Notes under the pieces: model-generated
What the model saw: only the letters and a program-made list of their open reading frames with translations
The model's database searches: none
Told to the model about the DNA's origin: nothing
Shown: positions 40,809 through 49,581 of the stretch, one piece after another
How positions within the stretch are numbered: position 1 is the first letter of the stretch
Layout of the letters: the number at the start of each line of letters is the position of its first letter
Program-made: the position numbers and the translations under genes
NCBI GenBank assembly: GCA_016200225.1
Contig: JACQFD010000021.1
Location: 248,001-312,000 of the forward strand
Origin: Planctomycetota bacterium
Lineage (GTDB): Bacteria > Planctomycetota > UBA1135 > JACQFD01
Reading direction: 5' to 3'
Length of the DNA: 64,000 bases

Positions 40809-41908
40809 TTGAGGATTCGCGCGCCGAGCAGGCCTGTCGATTCCTCAAAAACGATTTCTCCATGCCGCACGATACCCGTGCCGATTTGTAAAGTCACCGC
40901 GCCGGGCGTTTCCATCGGAAGTTCGAAGGAACCTCCCGCCCACCACGAACGTAACTGTTCGGCGGATGCGCTGAGCACTCCGAGGAAAGGCAGGACTGTA
41001 ACAAAACCCGCGGGCGCCTCCGGGAGATCGAAAACGACGGGGCTCCACGCATCCGTTCGAATACTAATATTATTCAACCCGGGGTTATTCTTATCTTGAA
41101 TCGAGGCATCCGCGAGCCGCCATCCCGACGATGCGACCAACGCGGCCGGCGCCCGCAATTGCCCGAGAGACGAGCATCCGAGAAGTACGACGTCACCGGG
41201 CCGAAGAAGTTTTGCATCCTCCTCCGACAATGTAACAGTTGGAAGCGCCACGGCAAGGCGGGCCGCATGGCTTGCGGGCCGCGACAGCGCATTCGCGGAA
41301 ATCCCGGGCTTCGAAATCGCGGACGGAGTCCATATATAACAATATCCCGATTCTCTGCCGATCGACAATGCATACGTCATTCCGGAGAATCGCTTTCTTC
41401 TCAATTCATCCGCGATTTCTTTCTCGCCCAAGAACTTGCGAATATTTACGTTTCGCGAAAGCCGTTTGTCTTCTTTTTGTAATAAATCGAAACATTCGAG
41501 AAATATATATTCAATGACTCCGCGTTCGGCTTCCGTAAGATCGCCTACGCCGCGTATCCCCGCGATGTTCGCGGTCACTGCGCTTGCGAGCGCTCTCGCC
41601 GCCGCCATATCCAAAATAATAATAAACTCGGCGTCCTTGGCTCCGCCGCCGATGGCAACCGCAAACCCCGCAGCGCTCGCGGGATCCGGCCCGCCGCGCG
41701 CGTCAAGACTAAAAATCGCCTGTTTTCCGCACATCCCTTCGATCGATTTGTTCACTATAAATAGCGTTGTTTCAATTGCAAGCCTGACGGATGCAATAAT
41801 TGAAACCCCGGCAAAATCCACCATCGGAGGACCGACCACACACTTCACCATCGAATCGAAATCGCGATTCGAATCGAATGCGTGCGCAGATTGCGGAATC
41901 GGGCTCAC
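40805..41908 (-). CDS. sctQ: T3SS sorting-platform protein SctQ
   Basis: A 367-residue protein with a GTG start at 41908 (ATG 41851 is an alternative). The N-terminal 250 residues are FliM-like and divergent. The C-terminal 75 residues are a SpoA/FliN domain, with the LPMETPGAVTLQIGTGIVRH segment followed by GEIVFEESTGLLGARIL, the classical ending of SctQ/FliN. It forms the cytosolic pods that bind SctL-SctN and substrates. It is upstream of and overlapping the FliO-like gene. Confidence 0.9.
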   Translation of the reverse strand: MSPIPQSAHAFDSNRDFDSMVKCVVGPPMVDFAGVSIIASVRLAIETTLFIVNKSIEGMCGKQAIFSLDARGGPDPASAAGFAVAIGGGAKDAEFIIILDMAAARALASAVTANIAGIRGVGDLTEAERGVIEYIFLECFDLLQKEDKRLSRNVNIRKFLGEKEIADELRRKRFSGMTYALSIGRESGYCYIWTPSAISKPGISANALSRPASHAARLAVALPTVTLSEEDAKLLRPGDVVLLGCSSLGQLRAPAALVASSGWRLADASIQDKNNPGLNNISIRTDAWSPVVFDLPEAPAGFVTVLPFLGVLSASAEQLRSWWAGGSFELPMETPGAVTLQIGTGIVRHGEIVFEESTGLLGARILK

Positions 41909-41998
41909 GAATTGCGCTGCTTATTATCTATGTTCGGACGTTCTGCGGAAATATTACAGAAAGCGTTGCTGAATTGCGAAAATGCGATTCTAACGGCG

Positions 41999-42838
41999 CT
42001 ATTGAATTTCCACAACGTCGAGCCCCAGCCGCGCAAGCGAGCCGAGGAATCTCTCAATTTCCTCATCTTGCATGGGACGATCTTCGCGAGATTGAATGCG
42101 AACGCCGACCCTCCGGTTTCCAAATGAACTAATTGTAATTTCGAGGCCACGGCAGGCGCTCTTGGAGAACCCAAGCGAAAAATCGATCCGGCCGTCGAGA
42201 CCGCGATGCAATGTCGCGAATTCGACGAGTTCCTCGGGCGTTTGTAACAGTTGTGGCGCGCGACCCTCCGTGGAGTCGCGGCTTTCGATCGGCGTCGGCG
42301 TCATGGATTCCGGACTCATGGACTGCGCCACGACGGCGTTATTATTAACATTCAATTCGGAAGCCAAGTCTTGAGCGTCGGCGAAGGAAGCATCAAAACT
42401 CCGCGACGCGTCCGTGGAATCGGTTGCGACTGGCGCGCCCTTGTCTTGGGAAGCGTCGGCGGCCGCGATCGCTCGCGTTGAATCGAGAGACGCTTGATTC
42501 CAATCGTTCGACTTGGCCCCGGTGTGCGACGAAGCGCGTCGGATAATATTTGTAAAGTACTCCGCCGCGGCCGTCCGGCGTTGGTTCGCGTCAGGGTGGA
42601 CGATCGATCGAGCTTCCGAATCGTGCTGGACGCCAACGCGCGCCCCGCGCGCGGCCGTCCGAAGCACCGATTTCCCGCGATTTTGCAAGATCGACGGGCC
42701 GGGCATCACAAAAGGCCTCGACTCCACAATTCCCGAACTGGCGCGCGCCGTCGCGCGCAGTTGTGCATAACGGACGCTCAACCGATTCGCTTCCGCGCTC
42801 TGGTCCGCTAAATCGTTTGTGTGGACTTCGATGGACAT
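41999..42838 (-). CDS. SctP-like (needle length/FliK-type) protein
   Basis: A 279-residue protein. The first 180 residues are Ser/Ala/Asp-rich and look disordered; the last 80 form a compact domain (DFSLGFSKSACRGLEITISS, then VGVRIQSREDRP) like the C-terminal T3S4 switch domain of SctP/FliK proteins. It sits between sctO and sctQ, the normal place of yscP. SctP is secreted and measures needle length. Sequence support is modest, context strong. Confidence 0.7.
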   Translation of the reverse strand: MSIEVHTNDLADQSAEANRLSVRYAQLRATARASSGIVESRPFVMPGPSILQNRGKSVLRTAARGARVGVQHDSEARSIVHPDANQRRTAAAEYFTNIIRRASSHTGAKSNDWNQASLDSTRAIAAADASQDKGAPVATDSTDASRSFDASFADAQDLASELNVNNNAVVAQSMSPESMTPTPIESRDSTEGRAPQLLQTPEELVEFATLHRGLDGRIDFSLGFSKSACRGLEITISSFGNRRVGVRIQSREDRPMQDEEIERFLGSLARLGLDVVEIQ

Positions 42839-42851
42839 TGTAATTCGATTG

Positions 42852-43349
42852 TTATTGTTGTCTTCGTCGATTGAATTGTTGCATGTTGTCGTCTTCGCGG
42901 GCGGATTCTCGGGCTTTTTCCTGTTCTAGTCTTAGTTTGCGGAGTTGCGCGTCGCGTTCTTTTTCGCATTCTTTGACGCGCTCTTCGCGTTCGTTTAGTT
43001 CTTCGTTCAGCGCGATGATTCGATGTTTTTGGAGTCGAATTGTATCTTTCTGAACCGCGATCGAATGTTCCTGGGCTTTTTTGAGTCGAAGCAGGCGTTT
43101 TTCCTGTTCGCTCAGTCCGGCCAAGTCGGTAAACGAAGCGTTCTGACTCTTCTTCTCGCGCACTTCGTTCAACTGTTGCAGGGTATTTTCCTCGAGCGCC
43201 GCAATTCGCTCGGCGAGATCGACCTCGGCCGTTTCCAAAGCATCTTTGCAAGCCTTCAAATCCGACTGCGTCGTGTCGCGTTCGATCTGCGCGAAATTCA
43301 ACTCATCGATCGCGCTCTGCAGTGATTGATTCATTTCATTGAAGCCCAT
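42852..43349 (-). CDS. sctO: T3SS stalk protein SctO
   Basis: A 165-residue protein that is nearly all coiled coil, like FliJ/YscO, the stalk in the SctN hexamer pore. The ATG at 43349 is chosen because a GGAGG sits 6 bases upstream; the ATG at 43355 is too close to it. Leu heptads run from about 10 to 130, with a Glu/Arg-rich tail. It is the first gene of the right arm; no two-box promoter was found in the 135 bases before it. Confidence 0.82.
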   Translation of the reverse strand: MGFNEMNQSLQSAIDELNFAQIERDTTQSDLKACKDALETAEVDLAERIAALEENTLQQLNEVREKKSQNASFTDLAGLSEQEKRLLRLKKAQEHSIAVQKDTIRLQKHRIIALNEELNEREERVKECEKERDAQLRKLRLEQEKARESAREDDNMQQFNRRRQQ

Positions 43350-43484
43350 ACACATCCTCCGTGGTTTGGCGTCAAACGACTTTCAAGGGCGAGCCATTTG
43401 AATGTCGTCGAACGAAGTTTCGTCCCAATTCGGCGGCCCTGCAAGCACAACTCACCTGCGCGCGGGTGGCGCGAATCCCCAAGA

Positions 43485-44999
43485 CTAATGATAGGCGTCG
43501 ATCTGCGCGTGCCGCCATGCGACCGCGGGCGACGCGCCGCGCGCGCGAAGAATAATCGTGCAGTCCTTCCCGCCGAACTCCGCGAGGTCGGCGCGAATGC
43601 GAAAACCGGGGCTCCAGCCCGTCTCTTTTCCAGCGGGCAACTCTTTTCCGGCCGGGAGTTCCTGCGAATATACTACTTTTTCGGCTTTTCCGAGCGCGGA
43701 CACGGCGATCTCGACGCGCACCGGCGCGCCGGGGCGGTCGATTTGATAGGTGACGCCGGCGAGAAGGCACGCGCCGGGCGGAATTGGAATATTAACGAAA
43801 GCCATTTCGAACGGCGCGGAACAAAGGATCCACTGCGCGTGTTTTTTTGTAATTTCATCGGCGTCGGCGTCGACCGGCGGATCGCCGACGCGGATCCGCG
43901 CGTGCGACTGCTCCAATTTTAACATCAACGGCGGCTCGTCCATGCGCGGCGGCGCGGTTTTGTTATTTTTAAGAATCCATCGATCGATGCATTGCGCCGC
44001 AATCGCCTCCGCGATGCGCGCGTGTCCCCGCGCCGTCGGATGGATCATGTCGCTGAACATTTCGGAGTCGGGCTGCGGCGTTTTTTCGAATTCGGCGCGC
44101 GCGTCGACGACGAGCGACGATCGCGCGGCCGCGGATTTTCGCAGCGCGTCGGCGTAAATATTACTATTCGAAAATCGCGAGCGCGTGTCGGCGGGCGCCG
44201 GAGGAATGATCCAGATCGGTCGCGCGTGCTGCGCGGCCGCCTCCGCGTCGATTTGAGTGCTCAAAGCTACAAATCGCTCGAGCGGCACGCGCGGGCCCTC
44301 GACGAGACGCGCCTCTTTCATAAAGATCTCGGCGTACTCTTTTTTCTTCGTTTCCGTCGCGGCCGCATTTGTAAACACACCGCGCGCGGCGTCGAACATT
44401 TTGAACCGCACTTCGCCCGGCGAATGCATGGCGGCGGTGGCGCGCTCGTCGTCGAGGCCGATCGCGGGAGTATAATCGTTCCACGCTCCGGCGTAGATCA
44501 TCACAATATCGGGATCGTCGGCGACGGCGCGCGAACGCAATGTTTGTAATATTTGATATATACTGTACGCCGGCACGGCGCCGTTTGCGACTTCGAATTC
44601 CCCCGGCGCGGCGGCATCGAACCACCGTTGCAAACGAAAACAAAACGTCTCGTCGACGTTGACGCCGATGCCGAACGCGCTCGAGTCGCCGATGCAAAGA
44701 ATCCGCGTGACGCCGTTTTTCTTAACATCCGCCGCCCGTCCGCGAAAACCGCGCGCGTTCGCCGCGTCGCCGAGATCGGGAAAAATTGCATTCGCCGGAA
44801 TTTTCCAAAAACGCAAAGCGTCGAATTCGGTGGGAAACCGTTCGCCGAAATCGTGGCCGACAAAAGTAACATTCGCGCCGATCTGAGGATGATAAAGAAT
44901 CCGCGCGGCGGTCTCCGCGGCGGCGAACAGTAATAGAATAGTCAGCGCGCCGAAAAGAAGCTTTCGGGATTTTGGAGTTTCAACGCGCGCGCCGGTCAT
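43485..44999 (-). CDS. SGNH/GDSL-like hydrolase, membrane-anchored (subfamily 2)
   Basis: A 504-residue protein with an N-terminal TM helix (about 12-30). The SGNH block I is RILCIGDSSAFGIG (about 98-111), block III is YAGAWNDY (Asn), and the catalytic Asp-His pair is DMIHPTARGH (about 325-334). A C-terminal beta domain of about 120 residues follows. The sequence contains an internal repeat LPAGKELPAGKE near 460. It is 12 bases after the paralogue at 45012. The target ester is unknown. Confidence 0.75.
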   Translation of the reverse strand: MTGARVETPKSRKLLFGALTILLLFAAAETAARILYHPQIGANVTFVGHDFGERFPTEFDALRFWKIPANAIFPDLGDAANARGFRGRAADVKKNGVTRILCIGDSSAFGIGVNVDETFCFRLQRWFDAAAPGEFEVANGAVPAYSIYQILQTLRSRAVADDPDIVMIYAGAWNDYTPAIGLDDERATAAMHSPGEVRFKMFDAARGVFTNAAATETKKKEYAEIFMKEARLVEGPRVPLERFVALSTQIDAEAAAQHARPIWIIPPAPADTRSRFSNSNIYADALRKSAAARSSLVVDARAEFEKTPQPDSEMFSDMIHPTARGHARIAEAIAAQCIDRWILKNNKTAPPRMDEPPLMLKLEQSHARIRVGDPPVDADADEITKKHAQWILCSAPFEMAFVNIPIPPGACLLAGVTYQIDRPGAPVRVEIAVSALGKAEKVVYSQELPAGKELPAGKETGWSPGFRIRADLAEFGGKDCTIILRARGASPAVAWRHAQIDAYH

Positions 45000-45011
45000 T
45001 CTCGATCGTTA

Positions 45012-46610
45012 TTATTGAAAAGGATGTATTTCTCCGGCTCCGAAACTCGCGCGGAAAGCGTCGCTTTCAACCGTAAGCCAAATCTGGACGGTCGTTCCCG
45101 CAAAATGTGATAAATCCACACGGTCGCGTATTGGCGCCGTCCAGCGAGATCCCTCGTATACGTCCGAGGACTGAAACACGTCGGACGCCATGTCGTGCCA
45201 CATGACGCGGACACGCCACTTCGCGGCGCATTTTTTTGTTAAAGTTGGATCCGCGGAGGGACGCACGGATCGCTCCAGAATCAACGATGCCGCGCGCGGA
45301 ATCACAATATTATCAAAAACCAGCGTTGACGACGGAGGAAGGACGATTTGATACGGATCTTCCGCGTCGGCGGCGGCCGCCGAAGTCCCGGGCACTCCGT
45401 CGACGATGAGTTTTGCCGCCGCCATGTGCTTCTTTAACAATATCGGCATCGCCTCCGGATGCGCCGGATCTTCGCTTACGAACGGCGCGTCGGGCGCGAT
45501 CTTTAATTTTACGAGCGCTTTCGCGATTTCTCCGGCGATCACTTCATGGCCGCGCGCGCTCGGATGCACGCCGTCGAAAAAATATATTTTATCTTCAGCC
45601 TCGGGTTTCGCGAGCGCCTCGCGCGCCCGCGCGAGCGCGACGCTTCCGGTCGATTCGCGCGCGGCGGCGACTTCCTCGATGATTTTAACGTATTCCTCGC
45701 CGTATTTGCTCTTCGCGCGCGTCGCCGCGGGGAGCGCCGGCGTGATTAATACAATTTTCGCGTTGTGTTGCAACGTGAGATCGACGATCGAATTGAGTAT
45801 ATTACGAAACGACGTCGTCGAAACGCGCGGTCCGTTCGGCCTCTCGCCTTTTGTAAAGAATGCGCGCGCCACGTCGTCGTGCGAACGCGAAGCGGCGCCT
45901 TCGCCGGCCGAAGTTGACGACGGCGCGATCGCGTTTTCAATGAATCGGAACATTGCAAGTTTATGAATTCCCGAAAGATTACGAATGCGGTTCCAATTCT
46001 CGACGCGCCGCCCGAGCGTTTCGTCGTCCGCGCCGATCGCCGGCATATAATCATTCCACGCGCCGGCGTAGAGGAGGACGAATTCAGACTGAAATTGTGA
46101 GGATGTTCCAAGGTCGAGTGTTTTTAATAATTCATGAATCTGATAAATCGAATACCCTGGCGTCCCGAAATTATCAAGTTCCGTGAGCAATCCCGTTTCT
46201 GTATCGTGATTCCATCGATCGATGCGCGACGTATATGTGGCATCCGATGGGACACCGATTCCAAAAGTATTTGAATCGCCGAGCGAATACGCGTGGGTCT
46301 TGAATGATAACGAATCGCCGGTGTACGCCGGCCGCGATTTCGGCCCAATCAGCATTCGCGTTCCGTCAACATTGATTTTCTCCCCCGTCACCGGAATCTC
46401 CCCGCCCGGTTTCAATTTCCAAAATAACAAATCGTCGCGTTCGATCGGAAATCCGCTTCCGAAATCCGCATTGATAAATTCGAGCGGCGGTTTGCGCGGC
46501 GGCGCGGGTTGCCAGAGCGCGCGCACGATCCCCTCGCACGCCGCGAGCAGAGCCGCGATCGTGAGAATGCCAAACGTAAACTTTTCGATTTTTCGCGCCA
46601 AGCGATCCAT
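45012..46610 (-). CDS. SGNH/GDSL-like hydrolase, membrane-anchored (subfamily 2)
   Basis: A 532-residue protein from ATG 46610 (MDRLARKIEKF); the frame further upstream enters the divergent gene and is not protein-like. A TM helix lies at about 12-30. Block I is AYSLGDSNTFGIGV, block III YAGAWNDY, and the Asp-His motif FDGVHPSARGHEVIAG. It shares the whole layout with the neighbour at 43485 and is its likely tandem duplicate. It is divergent from the 46664 gene, with 53 bases between. Confidence 0.75.
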   Translation of the reverse strand: MDRLARKIEKFTFGILTIAALLAACEGIVRALWQPAPPRKPPLEFINADFGSGFPIERDDLLFWKLKPGGEIPVTGEKINVDGTRMLIGPKSRPAYTGDSLSFKTHAYSLGDSNTFGIGVPSDATYTSRIDRWNHDTETGLLTELDNFGTPGYSIYQIHELLKTLDLGTSSQFQSEFVLLYAGAWNDYMPAIGADDETLGRRVENWNRIRNLSGIHKLAMFRFIENAIAPSSTSAGEGAASRSHDDVARAFFTKGERPNGPRVSTTSFRNILNSIVDLTLQHNAKIVLITPALPAATRAKSKYGEEYVKIIEEVAAARESTGSVALARAREALAKPEAEDKIYFFDGVHPSARGHEVIAGEIAKALVKLKIAPDAPFVSEDPAHPEAMPILLKKHMAAAKLIVDGVPGTSAAAADAEDPYQIVLPPSSTLVFDNIVIPRAASLILERSVRPSADPTLTKKCAAKWRVRVMWHDMASDVFQSSDVYEGSRWTAPIRDRVDLSHFAGTTVQIWLTVESDAFRASFGAGEIHPFQ

Positions 46611-46663
46611 ATTCCACGCGGACGCTCGCCTCGACGCAACGAAGTTTGTTACAATGCGAGCGC

Positions 46664-48079
46664 ATGTCGAAAGTTCCCTCCCGCATTCTCGCCGTCGTTC
46701 TCGGCGTTTTCGTCGGCATCGTCGTCGATGAACTGGCGCTGCGCGCGGCCGGCATGTTCGCGGCGAACCGGCTCGGCGACGATATCCGCAATCTCGATCC
46801 GACGCGGCCGATGGCGGTTTTTTGTGGTGATTCGAATGTCTTCGGCGTTTATGTAAATAAAGAGGAAACGCTGCCGAAAGTCGTCGAGCGGCTCTCGCAA
46901 AAAGACGGCGCGAAGGGCGTGCGAACATTAAACTTCGGCGTCCCCGGCTCCGCGACGTGGAACACGCTCGATCAGGTGCGGCGCGCATTGATACTAAAGC
47001 CCGCGGTCGTGTTCGTGCGCTGCGGACTTAATAATTATTCGATCAATCCGCCCGACGAGGGGCTCGGCGTCCTCGAGAATCTTAATATAATAAAATTCGT
47101 GCGACGAACATGGTTCAATATGAAAGTCCGCGAAATGCGCGGCAACGCGATCGAACTGCGGCTCGGCCCGGGCGGCGCGCCGATCGAGGGTTATCACGTC
47201 GGCGTCGATCTCAAAAAATCGGGCGTGTCGGTCGTCGATCGCGAGGGAATACCACAATTGTTCAGTCAGGGATTTTCCGGAACGATCGCGCTTTTTCCGC
47301 AGATCGAAGCGCGCATGCGGGCGGATTTTCTGGCGATGCAACGCGAGACCTCGGCCGCGGGCGCCAAGATCGTTTATATTACATATCTCGCCGAAGTGGA
47401 GCCGACGATCCACGATGTATCCAATCTGATGCGCGAAGTATCAAAAACAACCGGCGCCGGACTCGCGGACTGCGGTCTCGCGCTCGCCCCCGCGATCGCC
47501 GCGGGCGGTCCGCCGGCAGTCGACGGCGCGCTGCCGTGGGATTTTGTAGCATGCCGCCGGAACGCGCTGCTGACGTGCGACAACCATCCGAGCGCGCTCG
47601 GTTACGAAGTCGAAGGGCGCGTCGTCGCCGACGCGCTGAGAACCGCGGGGATTCTTAATAATTATAAATCCGAGGATCCGAACGCGCCCGTCGCGTCGGC
47701 AACATTTAACTTTCCGACGATTCGACAAATCTCCGATTCGCCGTCCGCCGGCGACGGCTATGTTAAACTATCGATCGGCAATTTATTAAAAGGAGACCAG
47801 CTCAAATTATTTGTAGGAACGAAGGGCGCGGCCCCTTGGAACAATCTCCATCTTCCGATCGACGGTACGCAATTCGAGAAGCTCCGGGGCGGCTACGCGG
47901 TCGGCGATCTTAAATATGAAATTCGCGAAAACGGCGACATGGCCGTGCGGCTTCCCCGTGAATTGTTAATTTCACTTTCGAAGCCAATCCTCGCGATCGC
48001 GGCCGTCGAACGCGGCGGAACCGCGGGCGCCGCGCAGCGATTTCCGTCGGCCGCGCTCGAAATCGACGCGTCGAAATAA
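46664..48079 (+). CDS. SGNH/GDSL-like hydrolase, membrane-anchored (subfamily 1)
   Basis: A 471-residue protein from ATG 46664 (MSKVPSRI). An N-terminal TM helix is followed by VFCGDSNVFGVYV (block I), RCGLNNYSINPPDEGLG (block III) and DNHPSALGYEVEGRVVADAL (Asp-His). The C-terminal domain of about 130 residues, ending RFPSAALEID, is shared with the 48107 gene. It is closest to the 48107 and 9812 paralogues. Confidence 0.75.
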   Translation: MSKVPSRILAVVLGVFVGIVVDELALRAAGMFAANRLGDDIRNLDPTRPMAVFCGDSNVFGVYVNKEETLPKVVERLSQKDGAKGVRTLNFGVPGSATWNTLDQVRRALILKPAVVFVRCGLNNYSINPPDEGLGVLENLNIIKFVRRTWFNMKVREMRGNAIELRLGPGGAPIEGYHVGVDLKKSGVSVVDREGIPQLFSQGFSGTIALFPQIEARMRADFLAMQRETSAAGAKIVYITYLAEVEPTIHDVSNLMREVSKTTGAGLADCGLALAPAIAAGGPPAVDGALPWDFVACRRNALLTCDNHPSALGYEVEGRVVADALRTAGILNNYKSEDPNAPVASATFNFPTIRQISDSPSAGDGYVKLSIGNLLKGDQLKLFVGTKGAAPWNNLHLPIDGTQFEKLRGGYAVGDLKYEIRENGDMAVRLPRELLISLSKPILAIAAVERGGTAGAAQRFPSAALEIDASK

Positions 48080-48106
48080 TTAATAAACCCCGAACCGGCC
48101 CCGCGT

Positions 48107-49507
48107 TTGAATACTACCATTCCGTCGCGGATCGCGTGCATCGCGGGCGGATTCGTCGCCGGTATTCTTATCATCGAGCTCGCGTTTCGCGGAGCCGGCC
48201 TGCTCGCTGCCGGTCGCCTCTCCGCCGACTACCGCGTCGCCGACGCGCGGCCGATCGTCGTGTTCTGCGGCGATTCTAACATTTTTGGAGTTTATGTCGA
48301 ACCCGCCGAAACGCTCCCGGCGGCGGTCGAACGATTATCACAAAAACGCGGCGGCGCGGGAGTGCGATGTTTAAATTTCGGCGTGCCCGGTTCCGCGTCG
48401 TGGAATACGCTCGATCAAGTGCGCCACGCACTCATGCTCCATCCCGCGGCCGTCGTCGTCACGTGCGGCATTAATAATTATTCGACGATGCCGACCGACG
48501 AGGGTCTCGGGATTCTCGAACAATTGAATGTAGTTAAATTCATCCGGCGTTCGATTTTCAATGCAAAAGTCCGCGCGCTGCAATCCCGCGGCAACAAGTT
48601 ACAACTCGGCCCCGACGGAAATGTATTAAACGGCTTCCAAGTCGCCGTCGGCGACGACAAATCCGCCGTTTCGATTGTCGACCGCGAAGGCGTCGTCAAC
48701 ACGTTCGCGCAGGGTCAATTATTAAGACCAGCCGAGCCTTCGGCCGTCGAGCGGCGGATGCGCGCGGATTTTTTGGATATGTCGAGCGCGTGCGCGTCCT
48801 CGGGCGCGAACATCGTATTTGCGACGTATCTCGCGGGCGAAACGGGCCTTTTTCATGATATTACCAAAACCATGCGCGCCGCCGACGGCGCTTTTTTCGC
48901 GGATTGCGGCGCGGCGCTCGCGGACGCGTTGGCCGCGGGCGAGACGCGCCCCGCCGCCGAAATCCCCTACGAAATCGCGACTGCGAAAATGAATACGATG
49001 CTTTCGGCCGACCTCCATCCGACGGCGATCGGCTATGAATTGGAGGCGCGCGTCGTCGCGGAATCGTTAAGAATTACCGGCGTTCTGAACGATTATATTA
49101 CAGAAAACCCGGCCGCGCCGCTGCTCGCCGCAAATATTATGATTCCGCGGCTCGCGGCCGTGGCCGGCGCCCCCGATTCCGCGAATATCATTAAAATCGA
49201 AGCGTCGAATCTTAAGAAAGGCGAGCGCGTCGTTTTTCTGGTCGGCGCGCGCGGCGCGGGTTTTTTCACGAACCTGCCCGTGCCGATCGAGACCGCCCAG
49301 TTCGAAAAATTCCGCGCCGCGTTTCCGTCGATCGACTCGCAGGTCCTCGCGGGCGACGACGGCACGGCGTCGCTCCTGCTTCCGCGCGCGCTGCTCCGAA
49401 AACTCGCAAAACCGGTTTTCGCGATGTGCGTCGCGATGCGCGGCGGACGCCTCGGCGCGTCGCAGCGATTCCCGTCGGCGCCGATTGAGATCGATCCCGA
49501 TCACTAA
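48107..49507 (+). CDS. SGNH/GDSL-like hydrolase, membrane-anchored (subfamily 1)
   Basis: A 466-residue protein starting with TTG 48107, 27 bases after the 46664 gene. Block I is VFCGDSNIFGVYV, block III TCGINNYSTMPTDEGLG, and the Asp-His motif DLHPTAIGYELEARVVAESL. It aligns along its full length with the preceding gene, including the RFPSAPIEID ending, so the pair is a tandem duplication. Together with 43485/45012 it forms a divergent block of four related enzymes. Confidence 0.75.
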   Translation: MNTTIPSRIACIAGGFVAGILIIELAFRGAGLLAAGRLSADYRVADARPIVVFCGDSNIFGVYVEPAETLPAAVERLSQKRGGAGVRCLNFGVPGSASWNTLDQVRHALMLHPAAVVVTCGINNYSTMPTDEGLGILEQLNVVKFIRRSIFNAKVRALQSRGNKLQLGPDGNVLNGFQVAVGDDKSAVSIVDREGVVNTFAQGQLLRPAEPSAVERRMRADFLDMSSACASSGANIVFATYLAGETGLFHDITKTMRAADGAFFADCGAALADALAAGETRPAAEIPYEIATAKMNTMLSADLHPTAIGYELEARVVAESLRITGVLNDYITENPAAPLLAANIMIPRLAAVAGAPDSANIIKIEASNLKKGERVVFLVGARGAGFFTNLPVPIETAQFEKFRAAFPSIDSQVLAGDDGTASLLLPRALLRKLAKPVFAMCVAMRGGRLGASQRFPSAPIEIDPDH

Positions 49508-49581
49508 TAAACAAATGCGCGGCGGGCGATTCCCGCTTGTGGCGCGGGCGGACGCGGCCCAGTATCACCGCCCGACACCGC

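Noticed and set aside
43350..43484. Possible regulon promoter before sctO
   Set aside because: No RCGCAACR box exists in this gap; only a weak CGAAAC-like word, so the right arm is probably expressed from another promoter.
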